Source: Actinomycetes bacterium (GTDB taxonomy: Bacteria; Actinomycetota; Acidimicrobiia; Acidimicrobiales; Acidimicrobiaceae). From it: a stretch of DNA of 6,694 bases. Made by a program: the position numbers and the translations under genes. Shown piece by piece: positions 1 through 6,180 of this stretch. The notes beneath the pieces are model-generated. The model saw only the letters and a program-made list of their open reading frames with translations, searched no databases and had not been told where the DNA came from. The DNA lies in contig JAKASN010000106.1 in NCBI GenBank assembly GCA_021819025.1, positions 1 through 6,694 on the forward strand, written 5' to 3'. Position 1 is the first letter of the stretch, and each line of letters begins with the position of its first letter.

Positions 1-62
1 CCGATCTTGACCTCAGATTATCAAGGCAGCATTTCAGCTTCAACGACATGGAACTTCAATGA
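1..62 (+). CDS. 3' end of an upstream gene (partial, unidentified)
   Basis: The frame ending in TGA at 60-62 is open back to the window edge and encodes a C-terminal tail ending ...FSFNDMELQ. Its stop overlaps the ATG of the following glycosyltransferase in an ATGA arrangement, the usual sign of a translationally coupled operon. Only about 19 residues are visible, so no family can be assigned. An open frame this short could also occur by chance; the overlap is the main argument. If real, it is probably another gene of the same glycan-related operon (inference). Confidence 0.4.
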   Translation, partial: DLDLRLSRQHFSFNDMELQ

Positions 63-1117
63 TTAATTTCATCTGGTCTCCAGGCAACAGATTGCCTGCA
101 GGAACGGGAGGGTCTGAGAATTACACCGTGGGACAGGTGCGTGAGCTCATTCGCCGCGGCATCCCTGCGCAGATCGTCACAGTGGGGCTCGGGCTGAAGG
201 ACGGAAGGAACGAATTCACCGACATTCCCTTCCACGCACTAGATACCATAGAGGACATAACCAACCTGATCGGAACGATAATTTTCGTCAACGAACCCCA
301 TGTCGTTACCACTCACACCAAAGCCTTTTTGATCATGCACAACCCACCACCCTTGCGGGAAAAGTGGCGTTCATTCGCGAGCATAGGGACCAAAGGACGT
401 GGCCTGATCGCCACAAGCCAATACGCAGCTGATCTATGGGCATCATACATTCCCGTGCCACGCTCTGAGGTTCACGTGGCATACCCCTTCGCCGAACCCT
501 GCTTTGCTACCCAGCTGAGGTTGCCGAACGAGACGGACACCATCAGAATACTCTTTGCCGGTCGCCTTAGTCCAGAGAAGGGAATTTACACCCTGCTCGA
601 AACGCTCCACATCGACACCATCGTAGAGAATGCAAAACTTACCTTCACGGTTACTACAGCGGGATCTGACAAGCCACAAGGCAAGATCATTCAAGCACTT
701 GTCAACGCCCATCCCGATATAAAAGTGGTCAGCGCACGCAAGACGCCTCGAGCGATGGCCGAGCTGATGGTGGAACATGACATCGTCGTCATGCCGTCCA
801 ATAGCCAGTATTGGCACGAGACCTTCGGCATCGTATCCATCGAGGCCCAGCATTCGGGATGTTGGGTTGTAGCTTCTGACGATGGTGGACTTCCCGAAAC
901 CGACTGCGGCGGTCTCATCCTGGTAAAGCCCGACGATTCCGAAGGCCTCGCAAATGGCATCTTGCAAGCAATATCCAATGGCCCTCGCAGCGAAGAAGCG
1001 CGACACAAATCTTCGAAATTGTTTACCGTGGGGCAATCTGTAGACAATTTGCTGAAGGTTCTTTTCCCCGCAGAATCTCTAATCACAGTATCTACACAAG
1101 AGATCGTCCCAAAGTAA
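59..1117 (+). CDS. Glycosyltransferase, GT4-like (GT-B fold)
   Basis: A 352-residue protein with the layout of a retaining GT-B glycosyltransferase of the family-4 type, which moves a sugar from a nucleotide-sugar donor to a glycan, lipid or small-molecule acceptor in the cytoplasm or at the membrane face. Seen: an N-terminal glycine-rich acceptor-domain loop TGGSE (residues 16-20); FAGRLSPEKG (166-175), the conserved start of the donor domain with the phosphate-binding Arg/Lys; the EX7E pair E254 and E262 in HETFGIVSIEA; and DGGLPE (275-280), matching the family's donor-side Gly-Gly-x-Pro-Glu. No signal peptide or membrane segment is evident. Donor and acceptor cannot be read from the sequence. 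The start has no clear Shine-Dalgarno and overlaps the preceding stop, which suggests translational coupling. Base composition is lower than in the ligase operon: 30 of 60 bases are G or C at 661-720, against 40 of 60 at 2281-2340. Related GT4-like families cannot be excluded. Confidence 0.85.
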   Translation: MINFIWSPGNRLPAGTGGSENYTVGQVRELIRRGIPAQIVTVGLGLKDGRNEFTDIPFHALDTIEDITNLIGTIIFVNEPHVVTTHTKAFLIMHNPPPLREKWRSFASIGTKGRGLIATSQYAADLWASYIPVPRSEVHVAYPFAEPCFATQLRLPNETDTIRILFAGRLSPEKGIYTLLETLHIDTIVENAKLTFTVTTAGSDKPQGKIIQALVNAHPDIKVVSARKTPRAMAELMVEHDIVVMPSNSQYWHETFGIVSIEAQHSGCWVVASDDGGLPETDCGGLILVKPDDSEGLANGILQAISNGPRSEEARHKSSKLFTVGQSVDNLLKVLFPAESLITVSTQEIVPK

Positions 1118-1166
1118 GCAATGCCATCTCGATCTGCGCTGACGCTGCCTTAAACGGCCGAGTAAC

Positions 1167-1485
1167 CAGAGAATCTCAACCCTTGACCGCTCGGCGACTC
1201 GCGATGAGATGGGTCACCTATGGAAGTATCTTTGCCACCATGGTGTCAAGGACCGGGTTCCGATCGCCCAGCGGGGCAAGGCCAAGCAAAAACGCGCCGA
1301 TCTGCGCCTCCTCGGGCTCGGGCTGGTCGTAAAGAGCGATGTCGGAATGCCATTGGCCCCGCACGCCCGACCATGGTACCGTCAGGTGCCGCCCAGTTCC
1401 CTCCGCAAATCTCTATTTGCCGCCAAGTCGGTAAGGGAGTACTATTTGGATTCTCTGGACTTCGGTGACGCCGTTTCAGAGAATC
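1167..1485. repeat. 9-bp repeat CAGAGAATC flanking the IS relic
   Basis: CAGAGAATC occurs at 1167-1175, as its inverse GATTCTCTG at 1449-1457, and again directly at 1477-1485. The first two copies face each other across the transposase fragment, as terminal inverted repeats of an insertion sequence would. The last two form a perfect 9-bp inverted repeat around a 19-base spacer. Beyond the nine bases the arms do not match well, so calling them IS ends is an inference. Confidence 0.35.
1209..1416 (+). pseudogene. IS1634/IS4-type transposase fragment (decayed)
   Basis: In the frame starting at 1209, AQRGKAKQKRADLR followed by LGLGLVVKSDVGMPLAPHA matches, from memory, the central segment of DDE transposases of the IS1634 group in the IS4 superfamily (an AQRGxxKQKRxDLR block, then a GLxLVVxxDGGxPLxxHAYPG-like block). 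The next part of that motif seems to continue in another frame: at 1385-1399 the sequence reads GAAQF where the family has a D-x-T/A-Q-F-like element. That suggests a frameshift near 1370-1385. The N-terminal catalytic region, the last catalytic carboxylate and the long C-terminal part are missing, so the fragment cannot be active. The frame remains open downstream to 1766, but that part resembles nothing I know and looks spurious. Boundaries are approximate. Confidence 0.6.
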
Positions 1486-1500
1486 GTTGTCTTACAACGA
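1484..1500. repeat. Small perfect hairpin
   Basis: TCGTTGT, a CTT loop and ACAACGA form a perfect 7-bp stem directly beside the last CAGAGAATC copy. No T-tract follows, so a terminator is unlikely. It may be part of the insertion-sequence scar. Confidence 0.35.
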
Positions 1501-1569
1501 GTAGCTGGCTCCGCTCGTATTGCACATGCTTGATAAGTATGGCAGCGATACTGAGGGAAGGGGGTCGCC

Positions 1570-1683
1570 ATGGCGACGTTGACCGCAACCGAGACCATCG
1601 CCTTTCAGGCATCTGTTCGGGAGACTCCGGCCCAGATGGCCCGCTGGTGCCTGGACTTTCGCTTTGTGGCCCTGGGAAGATAG
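1570..1683 (+). CDS. Possible 37-residue ORF, unrecognised
   Basis: ATG at 1570 follows a purine-rich stretch (AGGGAAGGGGG, about 1554-1564) at a workable distance and opens a 37-codon frame beginning MATLTATETIAFQASVRE and ending in ...RWCLDFRFVALGR. I do not recognise it. The composition (acidic and hydrophobic, containing WCLDFRF) is protein-like rather than obviously random. It could be a small gene, a leader peptide for the ligase operon that starts about 95 bases later, or the remnant of a larger gene broken by the nearby IS. It may also be chance. Confidence 0.22.
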   Translation: MATLTATETIAFQASVRETPAQMARWCLDFRFVALGR

Positions 1684-1743
1684 AAAATGTGTTCCCGGCG
1701 TGCTACGACCCCGGTAAAGCGCCACTTGGCAGTGCTGCGCCCC

Positions 1744-1759
1744 GGCCGCAGGCGGCCGC
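1744..1759. repeat. GC-rich palindromic element upstream of ligase
   Basis: CGGCCG, CAGG and CGGCCG form two identical self-complementary hexamers just before the ligase start. In RNA they could pair into a short, very GC-rich hairpin ending about 9 bases before the Shine-Dalgarno. No T-tract follows. It may affect translation initiation or be incidental in GC-rich DNA. Confidence 0.3.
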
Positions 1760-1777
1760 TTCATGACGGGAGGGAAT

Positions 1778-3145
1778 ATGAACAGATTGCGCTATGCAAC
1801 ACAGGCGCTCAATGGTATGAACGAAGAGCAGCTGCGGGACCTGCAGTGGCTTCGGCTTCGTCAGCAGATTCACTACTGCCTCGGCACCTCGGAGTTCTAT
1901 CGGCGCCGCTTCTCCGAGCTCGGCATCGATGAGCGTGACATCCTCAGCATGGAGGACTTCCAATCGCTGCCGGTGATCATGAACAAGGAACAGGAGCGGC
2001 GCTCTCAGCAGGAGTCTCTCGAGCACGCTGGCCATCCGTACGGCAGCCATCTCTGCTGCGCCCCCGAAGACGTTGCCATCACCGCCACCACCGCTGGCAC
2101 CACCGGCGTTCCGACCTTCACCTATACACTGGCCCGTGGCGACGTTGAGATGCTCAATGCTTCTGTTGCGCTCATGATGGGCCACGCGGGCATCCTCCCG
2201 GGGGAACGTGTCCTGTTCGCGCACGCGCTGGGCATCTACGCGACCTCAGCAGTTCTCCCCCCGTTGCGCGCTTCCGGGGTGCTGCCCATCGACGTCGATG
2301 TCCGCGGCGGAGCCGACGCTTTGATACAGTTCGCCGAGCTCACCAAGCCCGTGGCCATGATGACGACGCCGTCGCTGGCTCAGTTTCTCATCGAACGCAT
2401 GCCTGAACGCACCGGCCGACCGGTCGAATCGCTAAACCTAAAGGCGGTCTTCGTCGTCGGCGAGATCGGAGTGGGAATTCCTGAGGTGAAGGCCAGGATC
2501 GAGTCCGCCTACGGCTGTCGAGGATATGACTGGATCGGGCCAGCCGGGCAAACACTCGCCTTCTCATGCGACAGCGATGAGTACCACGGGATGCACGCCG
2601 TCACCCCCGATCATGACCTCTATCCCCTGGATCTCGTCGATCCGATCACCGGCGCCCACATCGATCCCGTGGACGGCGCCGAGGGCGAGGCGATCTACAC
2701 CTCCCTCAAGCGCAAGGCGGTGCCATTACTCCGCTTCGGCTCAGGAGACATTGTCAGGGTGCTGCGCGGCGAGTGCCCGTCTTGCGGCTTCACGGGTGCG
2801 CGGTTGCGCGTAGTGGGGCGCTCTGACGACATGCTCATTGTCAAGGGCACTAACGTCTACCCCGCCGCCATCCGAACAGTTATCAACGAGTTCATCCCTG
2901 AGGTGACCGGGCATATGCGGATCGTCCTGACTCAGCCGCCACCGCGTGTCGAGCCACCGCTGGTGCTTCGCATTGAGCGGGGAGCGGAGATGCGCGACGA
3001 CGACCTCGAGAGACTCAGTGCACGAATCAAGCAGGCGCTGCACGATCGTGTGCATATGACCCCGCAAATCGAATGGGTCGAGAACGGCGCGCTCGAACGT
3101 GCGGTGACCAAGACGCCCATGTTCGAACGGAGGTACGAAGCATGA
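1778..3145 (+). CDS. PaaK-like acyl-CoA ligase (AMP-forming)
   Basis: A 455-residue member of the ANL superfamily, closest in layout to phenylacetate-CoA ligases. Such enzymes activate a carboxylic acid with ATP to an acyl-AMP and then transfer it to coenzyme A. Seen: N-terminal LRLRQQIHYCLGTSEFYRRR, the PaaK-type opening; P-loop TTAGTTGVPT (104-113), where the usual TGKPT lysine is Val; YDWIGPAGQ (250-258) then GMH (271-273), in the place of the PaaK YGLSE...GLH region; RFGSGD (319-324), whose Asp is the ribose-binding residue; a C333-x2-C336 pair as in many PaaK proteins; the hinge GRSDDMLIVKGTNVYP (347-362); and K445 near the C-terminus as a possible A10 lysine. The start at 1778 is preferred because GGGAGGG (1768-1774) lies just upstream; an in-frame ATG at 1763 is the alternative. 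The stop overlaps the crotonase start. The substrate is unknown: aryl, arylacetic or other acids are all possible, and the motif differences argue against assuming phenylacetate. Confidence 0.85.
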   Translation: MNRLRYATQALNGMNEEQLRDLQWLRLRQQIHYCLGTSEFYRRRFSELGIDERDILSMEDFQSLPVIMNKEQERRSQQESLEHAGHPYGSHLCCAPEDVAITATTAGTTGVPTFTYTLARGDVEMLNASVALMMGHAGILPGERVLFAHALGIYATSAVLPPLRASGVLPIDVDVRGGADALIQFAELTKPVAMMTTPSLAQFLIERMPERTGRPVESLNLKAVFVVGEIGVGIPEVKARIESAYGCRGYDWIGPAGQTLAFSCDSDEYHGMHAVTPDHDLYPLDLVDPITGAHIDPVDGAEGEAIYTSLKRKAVPLLRFGSGDIVRVLRGECPSCGFTGARLRVVGRSDDMLIVKGTNVYPAAIRTVINEFIPEVTGHMRIVLTQPPPRVEPPLVLRIERGAEMRDDDLERLSARIKQALHDRVHMTPQIEWVENGALERAVTKTPMFERRYEA

Positions 3146-3939
3146 CCATAGGTGAACTGGAGACGCTGCGAATCGAGGTGGGTAGCGATACCGTGGTGGC
3201 AACTATGTGCCGCCCCGAACGTCTCAATGCGGTCGGTACACAGCTGCTCGCCGATCTGGTGTCGCTGGCTGAGTGGCTCCGCGAACGCGACGACCTCCAC
3301 TTTCTGATCCTCGATCACGATGGTCCGGTCTTCTCTGCCGGAGCCCATCTCGGGGAGGTCCGAGAATACCTCTCCGATCGGGCCAGCGCCGCCGCCAAGG
3401 TACGCGCCAACCAGCGACTCGCTCAGGACATGATGGCCAAGATGTCCGGCATCGACCAAATCTCCTTCGCCGCTATGCGCGGCTCAGCCTACGGCGCCGG
3501 AATGGCCATCGCCATGACTTGTGACTTCCGCGTCATGGCAGAGAATGCCGTGGTGAGACTGCCCGAGACGAACCTCGGCATGTTCCTTACCTACGGTTCA
3601 ACACCCAGGCTGGTCAAGGCCATCGGCCTGAGTCGAGCCAAGGAGATGATCTTTTTCGCCTTGGACTGGAGTGCGCAAAAGTGCCTGGACGTCGGAGCGG
3701 TGGAGCGGACTGTCCCCAAGGACGAAGTCCGGCCGACGATCGAATCGATGATCGCCTTGCTGCGCGAACGGGACTGGCACGCTTTGCGCGTGGGCAAACA
3801 GATCGCCAACGCAGCGGCCGCCGTGCAGTTCGGCGACATGATCATGTCCGAGCCCGAGCTGGTCGCGGCCCCCTTTACCCGGGACACCATCAGCGAGAGC
3901 CTCGACGCCTTCCTGAACCGCCGCGCGAAGCCGAGCTAG
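3142..3939 (+). CDS. Enoyl-CoA hydratase/isomerase (crotonase) family protein
   Basis: A 265-residue crotonase-fold protein, of normal length for the family, which binds acyl-CoA thioesters in an oxyanion hole. Seen: CRPERLNAV near residues 28-36 (the N-terminal P-x-x-x-N-A block); FSAGAHLGEV (64-73), the first oxyanion-hole motif, with His where AGAD enzymes have Asp; RGSAYGAGMAIAM (113-125), the second; CDFRVMAENAVVRLPETNLG (127-146) with a PE glutamate at E142. Aligning with rat mitochondrial hydratase, E142 occupies the Glu164 position, but the Glu144 position, 20 residues earlier, is Ala122. Loss of that glutamate makes classical hydratase activity doubtful and suits an isomerase or another crotonase reaction (inference). 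ATG at 3142 is chosen because GGAGG lies 8 bases upstream and ATGA overlaps the ligase stop; a longer in-frame start at 3073 lies inside the ligase and is unlikely. The protein probably acts on the ligase product. No terminator is evident after the stop. Confidence 0.85.
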   Translation: MTIGELETLRIEVGSDTVVATMCRPERLNAVGTQLLADLVSLAEWLRERDDLHFLILDHDGPVFSAGAHLGEVREYLSDRASAAAKVRANQRLAQDMMAKMSGIDQISFAAMRGSAYGAGMAIAMTCDFRVMAENAVVRLPETNLGMFLTYGSTPRLVKAIGLSRAKEMIFFALDWSAQKCLDVGAVERTVPKDEVRPTIESMIALLRERDWHALRVGKQIANAAAAVQFGDMIMSEPELVAAPFTRDTISESLDAFLNRRAKPS

Positions 3940-4198
3940 CGCCCGCCGCGGAGCCGCAATCGATAAGCAGACGGGTGGGAAACCTGCCGGGGTCAACGGA
4001 GCTACTTCCCTTTCCACGCGTCAAGTGACACATGTCTTTCGAATTACGGGGTTTTGTCTGGCTGAATCGGCGAACCTGACCGATCACTATTTTGCCAGCG
4101 CGTGCTTGGTGCGACTGGGGTCTGGCCGTCGGCGGCTCATCAAGTGTTCGTCCGCGGCCAACACCTGTCGGCGGCGCCTGGGGTTCCCATCCCTTGGT
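3940..4198. other. Intergenic region, nothing recognised
   Basis: About 260 bases between the crotonase stop and the hepT relic. Open frames here (for example 4025-4255 plus and 3890-4291 minus) have no recognisable motifs and overlap the relic or crotonase in the wrong frame. I looked for an MNT relic (the GSxxxG...SDxD motif) that would accompany the hepT relic and found none. No clear terminator or promoter. Confidence 0.5.
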
Positions 4199-4427
4199 CC
4201 ACTCGGCGATAATGCTCCAGATGGAGATAATCGGAGGAGGCAGCGACGCGCCTAAGCGCGACGCGTAGGTCTGCCCATCCCACAATTCCATGGATAGACA
4301 TTGCTGGATTCCGCGTTCAAGTTGCCCATCGCGCTACTGGGACACCGAGTGGAGCAGTGTCGAGCAGAGCATCCTGGAGGACTGTGCGATACTTCGCGAC
4401 GCCTTTTCGGCGCTTGGCGATTACTAA
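4199..4427 (+). pseudogene. hepT: hepT toxin relic (5'-truncated, frameshifted)
   Basis: Bases 4199-4292 align with the hepT at the right end of the window (6602-6694) with about 9 substitutions and one extra base in roughly 91 positions. In hepT phase it reads an IMLQMEIIG-like start, then ATRLSATRRSAHPTIPW, IDIAGFRVQVAHR and, after a second shift, YWDTEWSSVEQSILEDC and ILRDAFSALGDY, stopping at TAA 4425-4427. Damage: the first about 31 codons are absent; an extra G lies in GGAGGAGG (about 4236); two extra bases lie at 4333-4334; reading straight through meets TAG at 4266-4268. The HEPN RNase motif R-x4-H-x-Y (R at 4312, H at 4327, Y at 4335) is still legible across the second shift. No antitoxin remnant precedes it. 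HepT is normally about 110 residues, so this covers its C-terminal two-thirds. It cannot make a working toxin. Confidence 0.8.
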
Positions 4428-4552
4428 TGCCCTTGGCGAGTCGAAATTGTGCTACGCGAGGACTAAACAAATCCCCCCAAAGGGAACCGGGCAGATTGGA
4501 ATGCTGGGCCTCCAGGCAAGGAAAATCGCGTTCAGTTGGCACTGTGTTTTCG

Positions 4553-4582
4553 AAATCGGCTTGAGCCACGCTCGCCGATTTT
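4553..4582 (+). terminator. Candidate rho-independent terminator
   Basis: AAATCGGC (4553-4560) pairs perfectly with GCCGATTT (4574-4581). Inside it GAG (4563-4565) pairs with CTC (4571-4573), leaving a CCACG loop and a two-base bulge. The stem is followed by only one more T before A, so the T-tract is short and shared with the stem. It could terminate transcription arriving from the hepT relic side or be a protein-binding inverted repeat. Confidence 0.3.
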
Positions 4583-4597
4583 AATGATCTGCACCAC

Positions 4598-4636
4598 TGT
4601 GGCACTCTCTGGATGCCACAACGTCACCGCCGTGAC
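4598..4636. repeat. Two adjacent perfect inverted repeats
   Basis: TGTGGCA (4598-4604) and TGCCACA (4614-4620) form a perfect 7-bp inverted repeat with a 9-base spacer. Two bases later GTCAC (4623-4627) and GTGAC (4632-4636) form a 5-bp one with a 4-base loop. Neither has a T-tract. They may be regulator-binding sites or relics of a mobile-element end. Confidence 0.4.
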
Positions 4637-4660
4637 AGAGTGTGCAGACGATCAAACCGT

Positions 4661-4714
4661 CGTCGGCCGACGCCTGAGATAGATTACCGGAATACTTCGA
4701 CAGCGGATTAATCC
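4661..4714. repeat. Perfect palindromes in a gene-free stretch
   Basis: CGTCGGCCGACG (4661-4672) is a perfect 12-base palindrome, and GGATTAATCC (4705-4714) a perfect 10-base one. Both are dyad-symmetric sites of the size bound by dimeric repressors. No function can be assigned. Confidence 0.35.
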
Positions 4715-4882
4715 ATCCGCCGTCGGGCGTCTCCAGCTGCGGTCAGCACACTTTTGCTCAAACGAAAAAACCGACCGTCGCATTAGCCACACCGGTTCTG
4801 TGCCCGAGGCCGCAAGTCTGAGAGGAACGAAATTCCTTTACAATGTTTTTCTTTATTGATGACTACTTCTCAGGAGATCTTC

Positions 4883-4891
4883 TGCTATATT
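4883..4891 (+). promoter_or_regulatory. Possible extended -10 element
   Basis: TGCTATATT matches the extended -10 consensus TGnTATAAT except at one base, in a locally AT-rich area. No good -35 hexamer lies 16-18 bases upstream. It points towards the ATPase about 270 bases downstream, which would give a long untranslated leader, so the link is weak. Confidence 0.2.
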
Positions 4892-5161
4892 GCTAGTTGC
4901 CGGGTTTTACAGAGCCCTTGCGATGGTCCCAGCTTTGGCACTCCTTCGACGCCGCATCTGTGCGTCCCCCTCCAGCCCACTCGCGCGGCAATTGCCGCGT
5001 TCTGGAAGGCGGCCATCCTTGCGACCGAGTCAAATCCAAAATCAGATCGCACTTTACAACGTCGTTCGAGGCGTTGCCGGTTTCGAAGATGAGGGCTCCG
5101 AATTTACCCGATCAGGGATCCGAGCCGACGCCCGTTCTACAACTCTATCGAGGCCCGCGCG

Positions 5162-6067
5162 ATGAACCCGGGAACCACGACTCCGCTTTTGGATATCGAA
5201 CGCTCAGTTCAAAAGGTCGCCCAGGATGGCGACCTCGACATCTCACTCATTGAGAACCGCGAGAGGCTTCGCGAGATCATCTTTGGTGAAACCCAGAGAT
5301 GGCAGGACTCCAACCGGAGCCATTTTCTCACCGAAGAGAACCGCCAGCTCATAACTTCTCGAATCGAGGCCAACGTCGCCGGGTACGGTCCCCTCCAACA
5401 ACTTCTCGCCGACGACAGTGTCTGGGAAGTAATGGTGAACTCTTATGACTCGATCTTCGTACGCCGCCACGGAAAACCAACCGCCTATCACAGCGCGGTC
5501 TTCCATGATCCTGATCACCTCCGGCGCACCATTGCTCGGATTCTCGCAGACTCCGGAATCGGGCAACGAACCTTAGAACCCGCCGATGGCTTACAGGATT
5601 CTCAGCTCAAGGGAGGGTCACGTCTTCATGTCGTTCACGGCGATCTCACCAAAGAGGGATCGCTGGTAGTCAACATTCGAAAGTTCACTGGGCTGCCGAC
5701 GCGGAGCCTCGCCGAACTGGTTTCTAATGAGATGTTGAGCACTGAGGCGGCATCGTTCTTGGAACTCGCGCAAGAGGCCAGGGCCTCGATAGTCTTTAGC
5801 GGACCTCCCGGATCGGGAAAGACAACGCTGCTCGGCACCTTGGCCGCCGAACTGCCGGCCGACACAAGAGTGGTCATTGCCGAAGAGGTGCTCGAAACCC
5901 ATATTCCTTTGCCCAACGTGGTACATCTGCAGACCCGTCCAGCTCGTCCCGATCGGGCCGGTATCGATCTTCGCCAACTGGTGGCTGGCTTTTTACGAAT
6001 GGCGCCTGATGTGGCAATTGTTGGAGAGGTAAGGGACAGAGAGGGATCACCTTGGCGTTATATCTGA
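5162..6067 (+). pseudogene. CpaF/TadA-type secretion ATPase, C-terminally truncated
   Basis: A 301-residue frame of the type II/IV secretion ATPase superfamily, CpaF/TadA branch, which forms cytoplasmic hexamers powering Flp/Tad pilus assembly or related export. Seen: N-terminal domain with AGYGPLQQLLADDSVWEVMV near residues 73-93, as in CpaF; an NIRKFTG linker; Walker A GPPGSGKTT (214-222); the acidic AEEVLE patch near 240-245; LQTRPAR then LRQLVAGFLRMAPD, the family's arginine region; Walker B-like VAIVGEVRD (284-292). Relatives continue with about 100 further residues, including a conserved histidine box (T-x-H-A). Here the frame leaves the family right after GEVRDRE and stops. Another frame from 6046 reads LALYLTLEGCKP, faintly like the expected LPLLLTLSSGVKG, which points to small indels rather than a natural end. 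No tad/cpa partner genes are visible. The start has no clear Shine-Dalgarno; an in-frame stop at 5090 limits any upstream start. Confidence 0.75.
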
Positions 6068-6086
6068 CATTGGAGGGGTGTAAACC

Positions 6087-6129
6087 CGCCGCAACTGCGC
6101 GGCGTAATGTGGCGCTCGCAGTGCCGCAT
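6087..6129. repeat. Tandem hairpins upstream of the MNT-HepT operon
   Basis: CGCCGC (6087-6092) pairs with GCGGCG (6099-6104) across a 6-base loop. Three bases later ATGTGGCGCT (6107-6116) pairs with AGTGCCGCAT (6120-6129) across a 3-base loop, with two positions that become G-U wobbles in RNA. No T-tract follows. They lie in the decayed end of the ATPase, 63 bases or more before the antitoxin start, and could insulate or regulate the toxin-antitoxin promoter. Confidence 0.35.
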
Positions 6130-6180
6130 AGTGCGACCCGAGCAACTAGACACACAGGTACCTGCATAGGAACGCTGGGA

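Larger units (their letters stand above)
4428..5161. other. 734-base stretch without a credible gene
   Basis: Between the hepT relic and the ATPase no frame on either strand shows a recognisable domain. Open frames at 4856-5253 are short, rich in Arg, Pro and Ser, overlap one another, and run into the ATPase in the wrong phase. The stretch holds the inverted repeats at 4553-4714, an AT-rich patch at 4830-4860 and a possible extended -10 at 4883-4891. It is likely eroded DNA from which a gene has been lost. Confidence 0.5.

Noticed and set aside
443..1036. Minus-strand 197-residue frame opposite the glycosyltransferase
   Set aside because: The plus strand carries the GT4 motifs in order across this stretch; the antisense frame shows no domain.
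1417..1766. Downstream part of the open frame that starts at 1209, as a continuous 185-residue protein
   Set aside because: Only the first about 60 residues resemble a transposase. The rest has no family resemblance, overlaps the ligase start region, and carries the CAGAGAATC repeats and a hairpin.
1703..2224. Minus-strand 173-residue frame opposite the ligase
   Set aside because: It lies antisense to a strongly supported gene with clear motifs; its composition is what GC-rich coding DNA yields on the opposite strand.
3073..3141. Longer start for the crotonase inside the ligase gene
   Set aside because: The Shine-Dalgarno GGAGG and the ATGA overlap both point to 3142, and the extra 23 residues do not look like a crotonase N-terminus.
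4025..4198. An MNT antitoxin relic paired with the hepT relic
   Set aside because: I looked in all forward frames for the GSxxxG and SDxD signature and found none; similarity to the downstream module begins only at 4199.
4897..5253. 118-residue plus-strand frame before the ATPase
   Set aside because: Low-complexity Arg/Pro/Ser composition, no Shine-Dalgarno, several competing frames, and a 92-base out-of-phase overlap with the ATPase.
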